Source: Casuarina equisetifolia
Taxonomy: Eukaryota > Streptophyta > Magnoliopsida > Fagales > Casuarinaceae
Reading direction: 5' to 3'
NCBI GenBank assembly: GCA_028551475.1
Contig: CM052362.1
Location: 22,860,021 to 22,924,020, forward strand
Length of the DNA stretch: 64,000 nucleotides
In this document: positions 1 to 12,149 of the stretch, piece after piece
How the letters are laid out: every line of letters begins with the position of its first letter
How positions within the stretch are numbered: the stretch's first letter is position 1
The notes under the pieces: generated by a model
Seen by the model: the letters and a program-made list of their open reading frames with translations, nothing else
Told to the model about the DNA's origin: nothing
Database searches by the model: none
Position numbers and translations under genes: made by a program

Positions 1-261
1 GACCCACTTCCTAGAGTTCAAGATTTATAAATTTGATATATATATATTTTTCTATATTTACTTTTATTACTTATTTAGTTTATTATTAAAAATTTCAAAG
101 GTTCAATTTAATAGTTAATTCGAGGATTATATGATCCTTTTTATTGAAACTTCACATTAAAAATCTTAGCCTTTGATGTATCCAAAATTCATCAGCTAAA
201 AAAATTAGCTTCACTCTAAAAGGTTGTTCATATATATTAATAGAGATGTTTCACAAGATAT
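1..261. other. AT-rich flank downstream of the RING gene
   Basis: No open frame of note. This is the 3' side of the minus-strand RING-H2 gene. It may hold the 3' UTR, or an extra terminal exon if the donor-like GTAAGA at 318-323 is used. No such exon could be recognised. Confidence 0.4.
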
Positions 262-1347
262 TCAACCACCTATGAAGCTATGGCATGGTGTGTACTGAAA
301 ATAGAGCAGGATATGATTCTTACCACTTCGGGACGTACCGACGTTGCCATCACTAGGTAGATTTAATGGTCGGTATCTTGCACGGAAGGGCCACAAAGAT
401 GACAATTGGCTCCACCTCAAGCATCTCAAGCACCGGCGTCGGCTGCCCTCTTCGACATGATTATCAGAAGAGTCGTCTCGTGCTGCAACGTGTTGACAAG
501 GCGCCGGCAGCTCGTGCCGGCAAACGGGACAAGAATTGTGAAGCCGCAGCCAAGGAACAATACAGTCGGAATGGTATATATGCTTGCAAGGCAATTCTCT
601 GGCTTCCCCACCAACCTTGAACTCCTCCTTGCAGACGGGGCAATCGGAGTCGTTGGCCAAATGGTCTTTGGTGATTTTCACGGTTGGTATTGTGTTGATA
701 GCCGACTCCGGTAAGGGAGGAGGCCCCGGTCGGTCGTTCTGAGTCAGTTCCTCGATCAAACGGTCAAGGCCTGACCCGAGAAAGAAGTTTCTAGGATCAA
801 CCCCAGGCGGTATTGGATTTGCAGGGTCCACAATGGGTCTGAAAGGGTCAGAAAGAGCAAAAGGAGGTCCGATAATAATCCTTGTCCGGGGCTGGCCCCG
901 AATTCCAGCTTCTGCCTCCGGGTTCTCCCTCCCATCAGAACTGCGATACCGACGCCGTGTACGCCACGGGACTCTGGTTTCAGCTTCGAGGTCATCTATG
1001 GCAGACATACGACGGTCTCCCCCGCGGAACCGGGGACGGCCTCGAAGTTCATTTCCCGGGTCATAGACACCCCGATCGAAGCCCCTGATTGGAGCGTCAA
1101 ATAGGAGAGAAAGGGCCTCGAGTAAACGGGCCTGTGGGGAAGGATCATAACCGGTGAAATCGACGATAAACCTAGGCCTGAGAACGTCGACCTCACAGAT
1201 GAACTGCCCGAAACAACGCGGGCAAGCAATCTCGGACGGATTGGTGGAGGCCACCCTGACCATTTGGTGACACTGGTAGCACCAATATAGCGGGTAGCTC
1301 CTCGGAGTGCCATTGCCGTTTGTGGCTCCAGGACGGCTCCCTGACAT
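262..1347 (-). CDS. RING-H2 E3 ubiquitin ligase with N-terminal zinc ribbon (RHC1A/RING1-like)
   Basis: Probable E3 ubiquitin ligase that recruits E2-ubiquitin through a C-terminal RING-H2 finger. The 361-residue frame has an N-terminal zinc ribbon (Cys23, 26, 42, 45) after the motif SYPLYWCYQC. A long low-complexity middle part follows, then a RING-H2 finger with Cys236, 239, 254, His256, 259, Cys262, 273, 276 in the C3H2C3 order. This zinc ribbon plus RING layout is that of plant BCA2-type proteins such as RHC1A, RING1-like and RDUF proteins. I place the start at ATG 1347; two codons upstream the frame only offers TTG. The C-terminus is uncertain. A strong donor-like sequence (AGTG|GTAAGA) lies at 318-324, so the last 20 or so residues may be intron read-through, and family members often end soon after this point. 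The gene is otherwise intronless and intact. Substrates cannot be inferred. Confidence 0.88.
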   Translation of the reverse strand: MSGSRPGATNGNGTPRSYPLYWCYQCHQMVRVASTNPSEIACPRCFGQFICEVDVLRPRFIVDFTGYDPSPQARLLEALSLLFDAPIRGFDRGVYDPGNELRGRPRFRGGDRRMSAIDDLEAETRVPWRTRRRYRSSDGRENPEAEAGIRGQPRTRIIIGPPFALSDPFRPIVDPANPIPPGVDPRNFFLGSGLDRLIEELTQNDRPGPPPLPESAINTIPTVKITKDHLANDSDCPVCKEEFKVGGEARELPCKHIYHSDCIVPWLRLHNSCPVCRHELPAPCQHVAARDDSSDNHVEEGSRRRCLRCLRWSQLSSLWPFRARYRPLNLPSDGNVGTSRSGKNHILLYFQYTPCHSFIGG

Positions 1348-2700
1348 GATCAACGCAGTCGTAAAGCTTCAAATTCCAATTGAATTTTGACGTTTGCTTT
1401 CTTGGTACGCGTTTATATTGACGAAACCAAGTCCCGGGAACAAGCAAGAATTGGACAAACGGAGCAAAGAATGGCTTTACAGGGTTGCAGAAAGCAATTC
1501 TCTCTGTAGGAAGGAATTATAATCGGTCTTGTAGCGCCGGCAGAGCCACTGTTTCGTTCTCAGAAAGGAAGGCATGCGTGGGACGTGTTCCAAAATAGGT
1601 TTTTCTTGGGGAGAGGTTCTTCAACATTCGAATTGGGAGGGATCGGTAACGGCTACCTTGCCCGGGAAGAGACTGTAGAATCTTTTCTCCTCGACAAAAT
1701 TGCTTTCACGAGTAATTATATTATTCTAATAAGATTAAAAGTTAATAATTCCACCAATTAACTATTCAAAAAATATTAAATCTTCTCCTAAAGAAGTGAA
1801 AAATTTCTTACTAAAAAATCATATAAGAAAATCATGTAATAATATGTTAATCTAATTGGTGATTCCATTAGTCATGAATTCAAATTCTCTCTTATTTTTC
1901 AGGTATATGTTAAAAAATTTTTAAAAAATAATAATATGAATTAATTTATTATTATATACAAATTATTTTTAATATATTCTTTAATAATATAAAATTATTG
2001 TCTACATTAACACACATGCTTAACTATAAATCCTAATAAATCCTAAAAATCCTTGATTATATCCACCTCGATAGGCCGAAATGGTAATGGGGGCTCTCAG
2101 ATCGGAGAGGCTCAAATTGGTTGAATAAGGAATGGAAGGCCCATAATCATTAGGTCTGTATTTGGGCGGCCAGAATGAAAAGGCTTAAGCCCATATTCAT
2201 AGATCCGAAATGGAAGGCCGAGAGGTGAGCCCATAGTGGGAGGCCCAAATATGTAATATGCCCAAACTAAATGGGCCGGACCAGGCCCATAATTTGTCGT
2301 TCCAGGTTAGATAAGATATATAAAGGACTATCATGGTATAAAGAATATAAAATGTCGAAGCTAGGTCCTAGGTGGCACTAAGCCTTTGAGCGATCCTTTT
2401 GTTTGCATGGTTGTTTTTTGAAAAGCAACTTCCTCTTTGCTTCCCCAGTTTGCCTTCACGATAGGAAAGCAACATTTGCTTTTCCAACTCTCATCATTAA
2501 ACAACATTTGTGGGAGTTACGATGAAGTTTTACCAAAACATGTTCCAAAATGGTTCTATGGCTGTTAAAAGATCTAATAAAAAATATAAAATTTAAGAAA
2601 AACATTTAAAAAGAATTTTTTTTTTTACTATATCTTAAACTTTTAACTTTTTAAGGAAAAACAAAAAAAAAAACAGATGCATTACAATGTAGTATAGACA
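1348..2700. other. RING gene upstream region, then a GGCCCA-rich segment
   Basis: The first 350 bases are the likely 5' UTR and promoter of the minus-strand RING gene; a weak TATA-like CAATATAAAC lies near 1411. From about 1700 the DNA is AT-rich and empty. Positions 2085-2300 carry repeated GGCCCA/TGGGCC or AGCCCATA words in both orientations. No reading frame accompanies them. Confidence 0.4.
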
Positions 2701-3161
2701 ACAGTGAGAATAGTTGAAAAGATGAAAAAAAGAAAAAAAAAAAAAAGAATCGTGCATATGACCTCTCAGTTTGAGCTTGATTCTCAAATAAAGTAAGACT
2801 CAATGACAACTACCTTTTGTAAAAGGCTGGGAATGGTTGTAGAGACTTTTGGCTTTATTATCCATAGAGTTAGTGGATATGATATTCTATTTAGACTAGA
2901 ATGCAGTTCTCCATTGCTTACCATAAATCTTAATTATGATTAATAGTGTACCGTACCAATGACAAGACAACTATCCTTGACATCCGAGTCCGTTTTCATT
3001 CAACTTTATTCAAAATGATTAAATTAGTACTGATTCTAAAAATGTGCAATGATGGAAAGCATGAATTTAATCAATTTCTTGATGCTCAAGTCCTCTTCAT
3101 TATGAGAAATCTATGTTACCGAAATTATAAATTTATAAAAAAAAAAAAGAAGCTATACTCT

Positions 3162-3194
3162 AGAGAGAGGGAGAGAGAGAGAGAGAGAGAGAGA
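3162..3194. repeat. (GA)n microsatellite
   Basis: About 16 GA units with one interruption (a GG near the start), directly visible. Confidence 0.9.
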
Positions 3195-4809
3195 AGCAAT
3201 TATTTTGGATTGGTTTCGATTCCTTTTGGAACATGCCCAACTTCCTCAATACGTGAACAGAAAATATGCTTGTCACGATCCTCTGCCCCCTATCTAAGGA
3301 TCTAGTCTCTGGACCAAATTATAAAAATTATAAGGTGAGAGTGACAATATGAGCCTCTCACATCAATCATAGTATCACCAATTTCGCCCCCCAAAACAAG
3401 TACTAAACATAGAAAAATCCCAATAGTGATGATTTCGAGTAATAGAATAAAACAAAAGAAAATTAATTTACATTAATAAAATGTTGCATTTTAACCTAAA
3501 TTTTGATACCATGAGAAGATATATCCTTAGGCAATATTTAATTATATCACTCTAAATTAGACTAAAGCACAATTATCTAAACTCCTATGATTCTTTCACA
3601 TGCCAACCATACGACATTAGCTAAATTTAAATAGCCACCAGCAAAAGGAACTATGATAGCACGAAGCTTCAGGACAAGTTATGGAAGTGGATTTTTCTTG
3701 GGCAACGAGTCTTTGCTACAAATCAACTCTACAAATCTATGCCAAGATGTTCTCCCATAAGGAAGGTCCTACACACATAATGTTGTTACTTTTGTCCCAT
3801 CCATGGCCTTGCCTGCACCAACGTATACTCTAAGGCACCCAAGAGTGCTGGACAGGAGAGATTGAACGATTCTAAGCATGGACCAGGGAACCCATTAGCA
3901 TGTGTAAAAGTGATGCATCTGGGTATTGAGTAGGGAGGACCCTCAAGGCAATCTATTTCAATCCCACTAAACGTTGAAAAGTCACACATAATAAACACTT
4001 GAAGCACTTAGGCGGCAGAGGCGGAGGAATTATTTGAACAGTCAAAGGGAAAAAGATGCAAAGACCTTTTCGTGTACTCTTTAAGTCTATGTTTTCAGCT
4101 CTCTAGTTCATTAAATTCCCTTAGACAAAAGGAAAAGGATCGACCACTTGGTCATCTTCGACGACTTTCAGTTCTGTCTTGTTCTTTTGAAAAAACAGCA
4201 ATGCTTGACGAAAAGGTTGTTCATATACAGTTGCACTGTTCATGATGTTTATGGTTTTAACCGATCCTAGAAGGAAACGTGATACCTGTGGATTTAATTA
4301 TTGTTTGTAGTCTTGAGTCCGCCGTCTCAAAGACTAATTCCACAAGGCTCTTGAAAACCATACCAAGCTTATAATGCATAAAAATGGAGGGTTATGAAGA
4401 AAAACCAGTCTTTGCTACTACAGTATCTTTAGATAAGAAATTGGACCAAATTTATATCATCCTACGAAATTATCATGCTTTAATTTATCTACTTAGAATA
4501 TCTCTCACAAGCTGCATCATTACTTATGTAAGTATCAAAATTTTAACTAATAGACCAATAGTCTAGTAGTTGATTCTTACTTATTTAGAACTTGAGTTTA
4601 AGTTCTATACTCCCAAACTCTTTTTAACTAGCCAAAAAAAAAAAAGTATTTCTAGAAATAATTAGTACATGTTTGAGATATCTCAAATTTTGATTGATCA
4701 TGAAACCAATGTAATATTCTCCCTAGACAAATTTATAGTTGAATGCTAAGAATGCCAGATCATTAAAAAAAAAAGCCAAGATTAAACTATTCTTAGAAAG
4801 AGGAAGAAG

Positions 4810-4858
4810 GAGAAGAAGAAGAAGAAGAAGAAGAAGAAGAAGAAGAAGAAGAAGAAGA
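4810..4858. repeat. (GAA)n microsatellite
   Basis: About 16 uninterrupted GAA/AAG units, followed by AGAGAC. The track is purine-rich on the plus strand and non-coding. Confidence 0.92.
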
Positions 4859-7800
4859 GACTCTTTCCGACTAACACCATTAACAATATCCAACTAAGCC
4901 GGTGTTAAGGTCAAGACTGAAATCATAGCACCAGACGGCAGTTTATTTTGAATTCAAAAGCGTGATGAACAATAGACATCTAAACTTGGAGGTACGGCAA
5001 AAGGAAGGTGCATCATATGATTACCCAGATTAATTTGACTATATCTTTATTCACTTTGTTACTTCTCTTTGATGATATTATATTCAATTCTTGCTGTCTT
5101 GACCAACTTGGTATCTAAAAAAGATTATGTTGTTACATCATTCCACATTGTTTAGTCAGGTCAAAAGCTGAAACCTCTATAGGAGCACCATTTATTATCT
5201 TATTACCAATAGAAAATCTAATCACTTCCTGAAATCATGTTTTCATATATAAAAAACCTAGTTATAAGACCCAACAATAATCAAACCCATGATTCTACTC
5301 ACTCTTTAAAGATAAACCCATCTGGGATCTTTCCAATGTTCAATAATAAACAAAGAATTAAAGACGGAAAGAACAATGTTCTTGTTGTCCAAGAAACCAT
5401 ATAGAACAGGTCACGATTTTGCATCGGCAAGAGCCAGCTGGTGCAGGAGCTTCAATGGCGACGTGTTTGTGTATTGTACAGAATCCTGTTTTGATATTAA
5501 AGTCAAAGAATGGGGATTTTGACGTTAACGGTAATAAATTTTAGTGTTTAAAGATATGGGTTGGAGGAGCCTGCAGAGACTATTTCACACCCATCAACCA
5601 AACCTCACGTTTTCTACAGCGATATTTCCAGAAAGTCAATAAAGAGGGTCGGATTAGGTGACTTAACGCCCCCATGGCTAACTTTCTAATTAATAATGGA
5701 GAACACCACGACTAGGCGATAGCCTTGTTTACATTCAAAGTCCCAAATCATCATTGACTTGGAGATCATATCCTGCTTGATGTTGTCAACAAGGATGAGT
5801 TCGATAAGGAAGAAACAGGAAAGGAGAGTTCATATTTTGACTGTCAAACCGTGTATTTATTTGGTTGGGACCGCTTAGGCACTTGATAAAGAAGGCCATA
5901 GAATTTTGTGCTTGTACTTATTGCTAAAAATAGTATGATCTAAATTTTGTATTCAAAGAAAGACTTGTTACATAACTCAACTTTATCTAATATCTTCGTC
6001 TCGACTTTTATTTTTTCATATGAAAACTTCAATAAGAATTTCTATCTTGTGATGCCAAGTGAAGTATGTGTGCTCACACCTAAAAAGTCTTAAAAGTTGC
6101 TTATTTAAAAATTTATTTCAACTTTCCTCCTTTGTGGTTTTGTCAGCAAAACCTGTGTGCTAGATGCCTAATAAAGCCTTGCATTTCATTATTGTCAAGA
6201 AAGGAGATTATCCCATACAAAAGTTATTTATATTGTGATAAGTGTTTTGAGTCATAAGCTAAATTGATTTATCAAAATGAAATACTTCCTATTCACGAGA
6301 AGTTCATTAAAATATGTCACATAATCAACCATATCAACATTAATCTTAGTATTCCATCCATTATTCGTATTTTTTTGCAAGTTTTTTCATACAAGCTATA
6401 TGAAATTGCACATATGTTTCCCAAAATATGTAAGAAAGTATGACTGACAGAAGAGAGACAACAACGGACTACGGCATGTGGGTGCCGGCACCCAACTCAC
6501 CCACCTACTTCCCTGTTGTTGGTGGGGCTCACCCACAATCCTCTGTCCTTCTTTTCACGTTTCCCCTTTTACTATCCTTGTATTTTTTTTTCAATTAAAT
6601 ATATTTAAGAAAGGGTCAAACCAAATCGTACAAAAGTAATTATAAAAAACAAATATAACGAATATTTTATTCCAACCTAAAGCCCAAAAATAAAAGCTGA
6701 ACATATTTCTTCATTTTACTAATAAAGTTGATAATCTTATATCCTTGAATACACTTTTTTTAATCATTTTTTTAGATAAAAGACATTACATTTAGAACCT
6801 AGATCTTAGATAGCCAATTATTAAATGAACGAGTTTCATATTACAGATGAAAGTAATTGTAATGTATTTTACAAGCTAGATTTGGGCTTTTTATATGATA
6901 TTAAAGTATGTATTATTATTTTTTTAGATAACTTAAAACCCTACTAAGTTTTGCTTGATTGGTTAGTAAGGTTTATCCTAAAGCATGTTTAGCTTAATTA
7001 AGAATGTAACACAGAAAATTTAGAACCTACGATATTTACTATACAAAATTTCTCATACGAGACCAAAGTTAATATTTCTTGACTCTTTATTTGTATCGTT
7101 ATCGTATAAAAGTATAAAAAAAGTGAACTTGAATTATGGGAAAATATTAGATAAAATGATGGCACTTTTGGAGAAAAAATGGATTTGAATTTTTCACACT
7201 AATAGTTAATTAGTGGGTTACTACCCTATTAATTACAATATTATTTGTTGATGCGATGAGCTTAAAATAAGAAATATAGGAACCGTTTCGCATGAAACTT
7301 TATGCTAGAAATGCACTTTTCTCAACAGCGGATCAAAATCCAGAGTAGTAAGTGATAAATTTATTGCTCTTCCGGGAATCAGTTCACTGCAGATACTGTT
7401 GCCGTATTCAGGAACTCACTCTGTAGCTGCGTCGCTGTTTTGATAGTAACAGCAGCAGGAAAAGATGATATGTGCCATGTGGCTGTCCATGATTGTTACT
7501 GCTTGATAATTATAGAGGCTCTAGGGAAGCATAATGGTAGATGAACCGCATTCAAGATTCTGTCTCTTGCTTGCAATCTAATCAACCCATCATGTAACTT
7601 TGGATCTCTGGTTTTATAGAGACGTTTAGGGTGTCTATTGGCCGTCTCGGACTACCAAACCCCATGTATTCTGGGTGTTTGGTGATGACCTTTTTAAATC
7701 CCACGTTGAGAACTTGGATTTGGATTATGTTTTCTACATGAAATTTCCATCAATGTCTTGAGCATTCGTGTTGCAAAGACAATGATGAAATGATTGACAG

Positions 7801-9331
7801 AACGTAACAGAACAGGCTTAAAAAAGGAAACACGGAAAACATTGATGGGAAGAAAAGACCAGGAGATGTTTAGTGATGGTGAATCATAAATGCATGCAGT
7901 AGACATCGCGTCTCATTACTCTGTACAGTCTTTAAGGTCCAAAATTTCCAAATAAAAGGTCCTATAAATCATCAAAACTCCAAGTTGCTTCTTTTCTTCT
8001 CAAAGAGATTTGAACTTCTAGAGCAATTTGCAGGTTACCATTCTTAGTTGGAAGTGCCATCTGCAGCAAGCATTTAAAAAAAACCTTCCGTTGCAGCTTT
8101 ATTTTTTTACCATTATCGTGTTGCAGCTTGGATCTCGCCAAAGATTTTTGGGATTCTCTAAGAAGTTTGACCAGATCTCAGGTTCATGTACGAAACCAAC
8201 AGCATCAATAAATTTTCTAGTGTAAGTACCTCTGAGGGCGGTCGGAAAGCGAGCTCTCCCAAGTTAACCGAAGGAAGAAGAACAGCTTGAAATTATGGAA
8301 CCACATCGGAACCAGTAATGTATTAATATTATCTCAGTGGATGTCGAGTGCAGCAGTGGGAAGAACATGCTACGAGACATTGTGCAAAAAACAAGACCAG
8401 TGCAGTATTAAATTTGATAATTGGATGAGCATGTTGAGAACAGATTTCGCCAGAGCAGAGGGCGGTTCCTTTCAGCTGGACTTTTGTGAAATGCATGTGG
8501 AGTAGTTGCGTTTTTTAATCAGAGAGGGATTTGAATCAAGGCTGTAATTAAGTAAAATAGAATCAAACTAACACTGGCTTTTGATAATGAAAAGTAGAGG
8601 AAAGAGAAGAGGCTTTTTTTGTGCATCTAGCATGCATGAAAGCTAGATGTACTTGTTCTTTATTCTTCTTGTTTATTTACCAACACAGAAGCCCCACCCA
8701 CGACCATCATTTCATGTGCCATGCGTGAAAATAATGACAAATCTCAAACATATCTCATACGAGTAAGGTACATGGCTTCCAATCTTCAGATTAAGGGAAA
8801 CTCTACTGGTTCAGCAGTTTGCTCATTTGGGAAATATTTTAGAAGACAAGATCTATCATCTGTGTGCCATTTGGTATAGAAAAGGTCAAGGCATACAAAA
8901 ATGGGAAAGTTTTGGTTCTAGGATTTCTAGTATCTTCCCTTGTTACTTATGTCCAAAGCTTGTGCATTGGCATGGATTTCGAGCTCATATTCACGTGCAT
9001 TGGGAAATGAAAAAGTAGTAAATTTTCATTTTACTTTATTAACATATTTCTAAATTTAATAGTTTCTTATTAATCAAGACTTAAATCATATCATGTCAAT
9101 AATTAAACAAGACTTTAAGTCTTGTCATATTAATAATTTAATAGTTAATTGTTAGTTAACATTTTAATTTCTAGTTTGATATTCATGTTAATATATATGC
9201 CAGTAGCCCACTAATTATTTATCAATGAAAATTTAAATTTTGTCATAACTTTAATCTTGAAATTGGTATCCACATATCGCATTTACTTTAAAAAAAACAA
9301 AAAAGGTTTTAATCTCCCAGGCGGATTTGTT

Positions 9332-9518
9332 GGTTGTTGTCGTCCTGTTCGTTACGATGATGCTAGACAAGTTGGGCCATTAATCTTAATTTAAAAAAAA
9401 AAAAAATTGTTGTTATCTCCATTAATCATAATTCGAAGTGCCCAAAACTTTAGATAAGGCTCTGGTTTGATTGTTGTCGTCCTTGTTCGTTATGATGATG
9501 ATAGACAAGCTGGGGCAT
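9332..9518. repeat. Pair of diverged 48-bp direct repeats
   Basis: The segment at about 9332-9379 (TTGTTGTCGTCCTGTTCG, then ACGATGATGCTAGACAAG) recurs at about 9470-9518 with a few substitutions and indels, offset by roughly 136 bp. The sequence between them is AT-rich. Origin unknown. They lie downstream of the MORN gene. Confidence 0.65.
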
Positions 9519-9832
9519 GAGCCCTACGATTCATTATTGCTGTGGAGCAGACAATAATGGAGCTTGATACATGAAGTACCCCACAAGATCACTAAGTCTA
9601 GGAAGAACGGGAGAAAAGGAAAGAAAACAAAACAAAAAGTAAAGACCAGACAATTTCATCTTCAGAAGTCATCTTCCATTGATTACTTGGTGTATTTACA
9701 AGTTATATCATGGTCGAGAAAACCTCAAACATAACTCTCTCTCAACCTCCGCTGAGCTTTTGCTCAAAGGGGTGACATCTTCCAAAGACTAAAAATTAGT
9801 AAACTTTACACTTTGAAGCAACACACATTATC

Positions 9833-11836
9833 TTAGACAATTGTGTCGCAAAACTTTCCATCTATTCGGTTCTGAACGGCTTTGACCGCCGCAACTCGGG
9901 CGGCGGTGGCGGCTCTGTTTGCCGCCATGACTGCCTTGTTCACCTGGTCATCCAATCGGGGAAGATTGATTGCATTCTCCGCTGTTTTTCTCGCAGCCTG
10001 TGAATTCAAAAACCAGAAAGTGACGAGGGTTAATAACCAGGAAGATGGTGGAAATCAATGAGAAATCAATGCCAATAAATACCTGAACTGCTCGGAGGAC
10101 AACATCCGTGAGTGGGGGTAATGGGTGTTTAAGAGTTCCGGTGTCCCATTCCCCACATCTTGTCTCGCCATTTCGGAAAGTGTACATCCCGTAGCCTTGC
10201 TTCCGACCTTCATGCCACGAACCCTCGTAGCAGTGGCCATTGGCGAAGTGATAGACCCCAAATCCATGAATCTTATCCCCGAAATATTCCCCGGCATACC
10301 TATCTCCGTTTCTGCAACACAATCATGTTCAATGTAACTTTTGGATTCTTCTGATAAATCAACTAACTTGTTCTACAGCCATTCATATACCAGATCTAAA
10401 AGGAAACAATATCATTTTTATAAAGAAATCGTTTCTCCATCTCAGGGTCTAAAGAATACTGAAACTTGCAGAAATTCAAAATTCGAAACAACGTAAACCA
10501 GGCAAAATAGGACACCAAACTGTTCGAACTCTATAAATCTCAAGACAGAGAATTCGAAGGCGATATTCAAGCATATATTTCAGTAGCCTGATCTATCGGG
10601 TCGCTGCAGAATTCAAGGACCTTGAGTCAAATTCGAGAAACAGAGCCAGGATTTCGGCCATATTTTCCGGAAGACCAAAATTACCAACAAATAATTCATA
10701 AAATGTTCGATAGTCGATCCATGAGTAGCAGCCGGGAAATCAATCGCACAAATCAAGAACATAAATTCCACTGTTCTATTAATCACAAACCAGTTCAAAT
10801 CTAGCAAAACCCACAAACAGAACGTCGAGATAACAATCAATCACGAAAATCAGATAAGCTAAGATACCGCTAAAAATCCCCAACTCCAACCCAAGAGTTT
10901 CAGACAGAACTCCAGAAAAGAAAAATCGACAGAAACTCACCGGAAGTGGTAGCAACCGAGGCCGTGCTTGACTCCACACTTGAACTCTCCGACATAGCAG
11001 CTGCCATCGGAGCAGGTCTGCACTCCAAACCCATGGCTCTGCCCATTATACCATTCCCCTGCATATGTGTCCCCGGTATAGAACCTGTAAACCCCGTAAC
11101 CATGCCTCAGGCCCTGCCTATACTGGCCCTTGTACCGGCTCCCTCTGGCCCAGCTCTCAATCCCATACCCGTCGTACCTCCCGTCGATCCAGTCACCCTC
11201 GTACCTCCCATTCACGAAATAGTTGTACACTCCACTCCCATTGCACCTCCCCTTGTGGAACTCCCCCTCGTAGAAATCCCCATTGCTGTAGAACTCCACT
11301 CCTTCCCGTATGATCTTGTGGCTTTTTGGTCGCGCTTTTGGCACGCTCGGCTCGCCGATAAACCATTGCACGGGTTTCGAGGGGCTTCTTGAGAGCCCGA
11401 GTCGCTTCGCGTTCTCGTCCCACAAGTGCTTGAGGATAAGCACCCTTTGATGGATCAGACCCTTGTGCTTGGTCGCGAAGAACAACGTCAGGGCGATGAA
11501 AATAAGAGCCAGGAGGAGGTTCTCCGAGGTGAGTGACTCTTCACTTCTCACATAGAACATGTAGAAGAAGAATAGCACGGAGAAGAGTGTGAAGACACAG
11601 AAGGTAGCCATGGCGAGGACCGGGCAGGGGAACCGGGTCGACCCGGTTCTCGGGGTAGACCCAGATTTCCTTGGCTTCTTCACCATCTTCTCTTCCTCTG
11701 AGTCCTCATGAGGCGTCATAGCGTCTTCCTCGGTGACCGAAGAGAGACTGTGAATGGACGATCGGATGGTCGGAGACGACCGGAGGAGCGAGGATTGTGT
11801 TCTCGTGAGCTTCGCTTGGCTTTTCTGGCCGTCCAT
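9833..11836 (-). CDS. MORN-repeat membrane protein (plant 'SET7/9-like' MORN family)
   Basis: Three-exon model: exon 1 10941-11836, exon 2 10083-10311, exon 3 9833-9997, giving 429 residues. Donors are CG|GTGAGT and CAG|GTATTT; acceptors are TTGCAG| and TTCACAG|; phases match. I start at ATG 11836 (MDGQKSQAKLTRTQSS), because further upstream the frame offers only GTG. A basic Ser/Thr-rich N-terminus and an acidic patch are followed by two hydrophobic segments (about residues 71-95 and 103-122). Eight MORN repeats (YxGxW/F…GxGxY type) then run from about residue 183 to 370, with two falling in exon 2. The C-terminal exon has an Ala-rich helix (AANRAATAARVAAVKAVQ). MORN repeats generally bind membranes, phospholipids or partner proteins. 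There is no SET domain, so database names with 'SET7/9' reflect only the MORN part. Precise function is unknown. Confidence 0.9.
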
Positions 11837-12141
11837 CTCGTCCCAGTGGGTCCCCAGTAGATTCGTACCCTCAATCCCCACCGCCTGATCTTTTCTCTTC
11901 CTTGGTTGCTTTCTTATCCCCTAGTGGGCCCTCCTGCACGGGAAACTTCTTATCACCAGGGTTGCTCGATGCCGCCGGCGACATCTCACGACGGCCTACG
12001 ACTCTCACCGTCACCCACGGCAGCGCAAGCGAGCAGAGCAACTCACAAGCCGGCTTAGCACAGAGAAACAATATACAAGCTCGAGAGGTCAGACTCCCAG
12101 CTAGAGTGTGAATGGGAGAGCCCTTGGACGAGGTTCTGTCG

Positions 12142-12149
12142 CATTTATA
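12142..12149 (-). promoter_or_regulatory. TATA box of the MORN gene
   Basis: On the minus strand the sequence reads GACTATAAATGC. It is about 306 bp upstream of the chosen ATG, which implies a long 5' UTR of around 270 bases if it is used. Confidence 0.45.

Larger units (their letters stand above)
2701..9330. other. Gene-poor AT-rich intergenic DNA
   Basis: No coding region could be supported. Open frames of 60-120 codons (for example near 2946-3305 and 8028-8505) have no recognisable domain and run into simple repeats or lack coding character. The stretch contains a GA and a GAA microsatellite, listed separately, and many A/T homopolymers. No transposon ends or RNA genes were recognised. 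Confidence 0.5.

Noticed and set aside
10946..11392. Pro-rich plus-strand ORF of 148 codons
   Set aside because: Antisense of MORN exon 1; the Pro richness reflects Gly codons of the MORN repeats.
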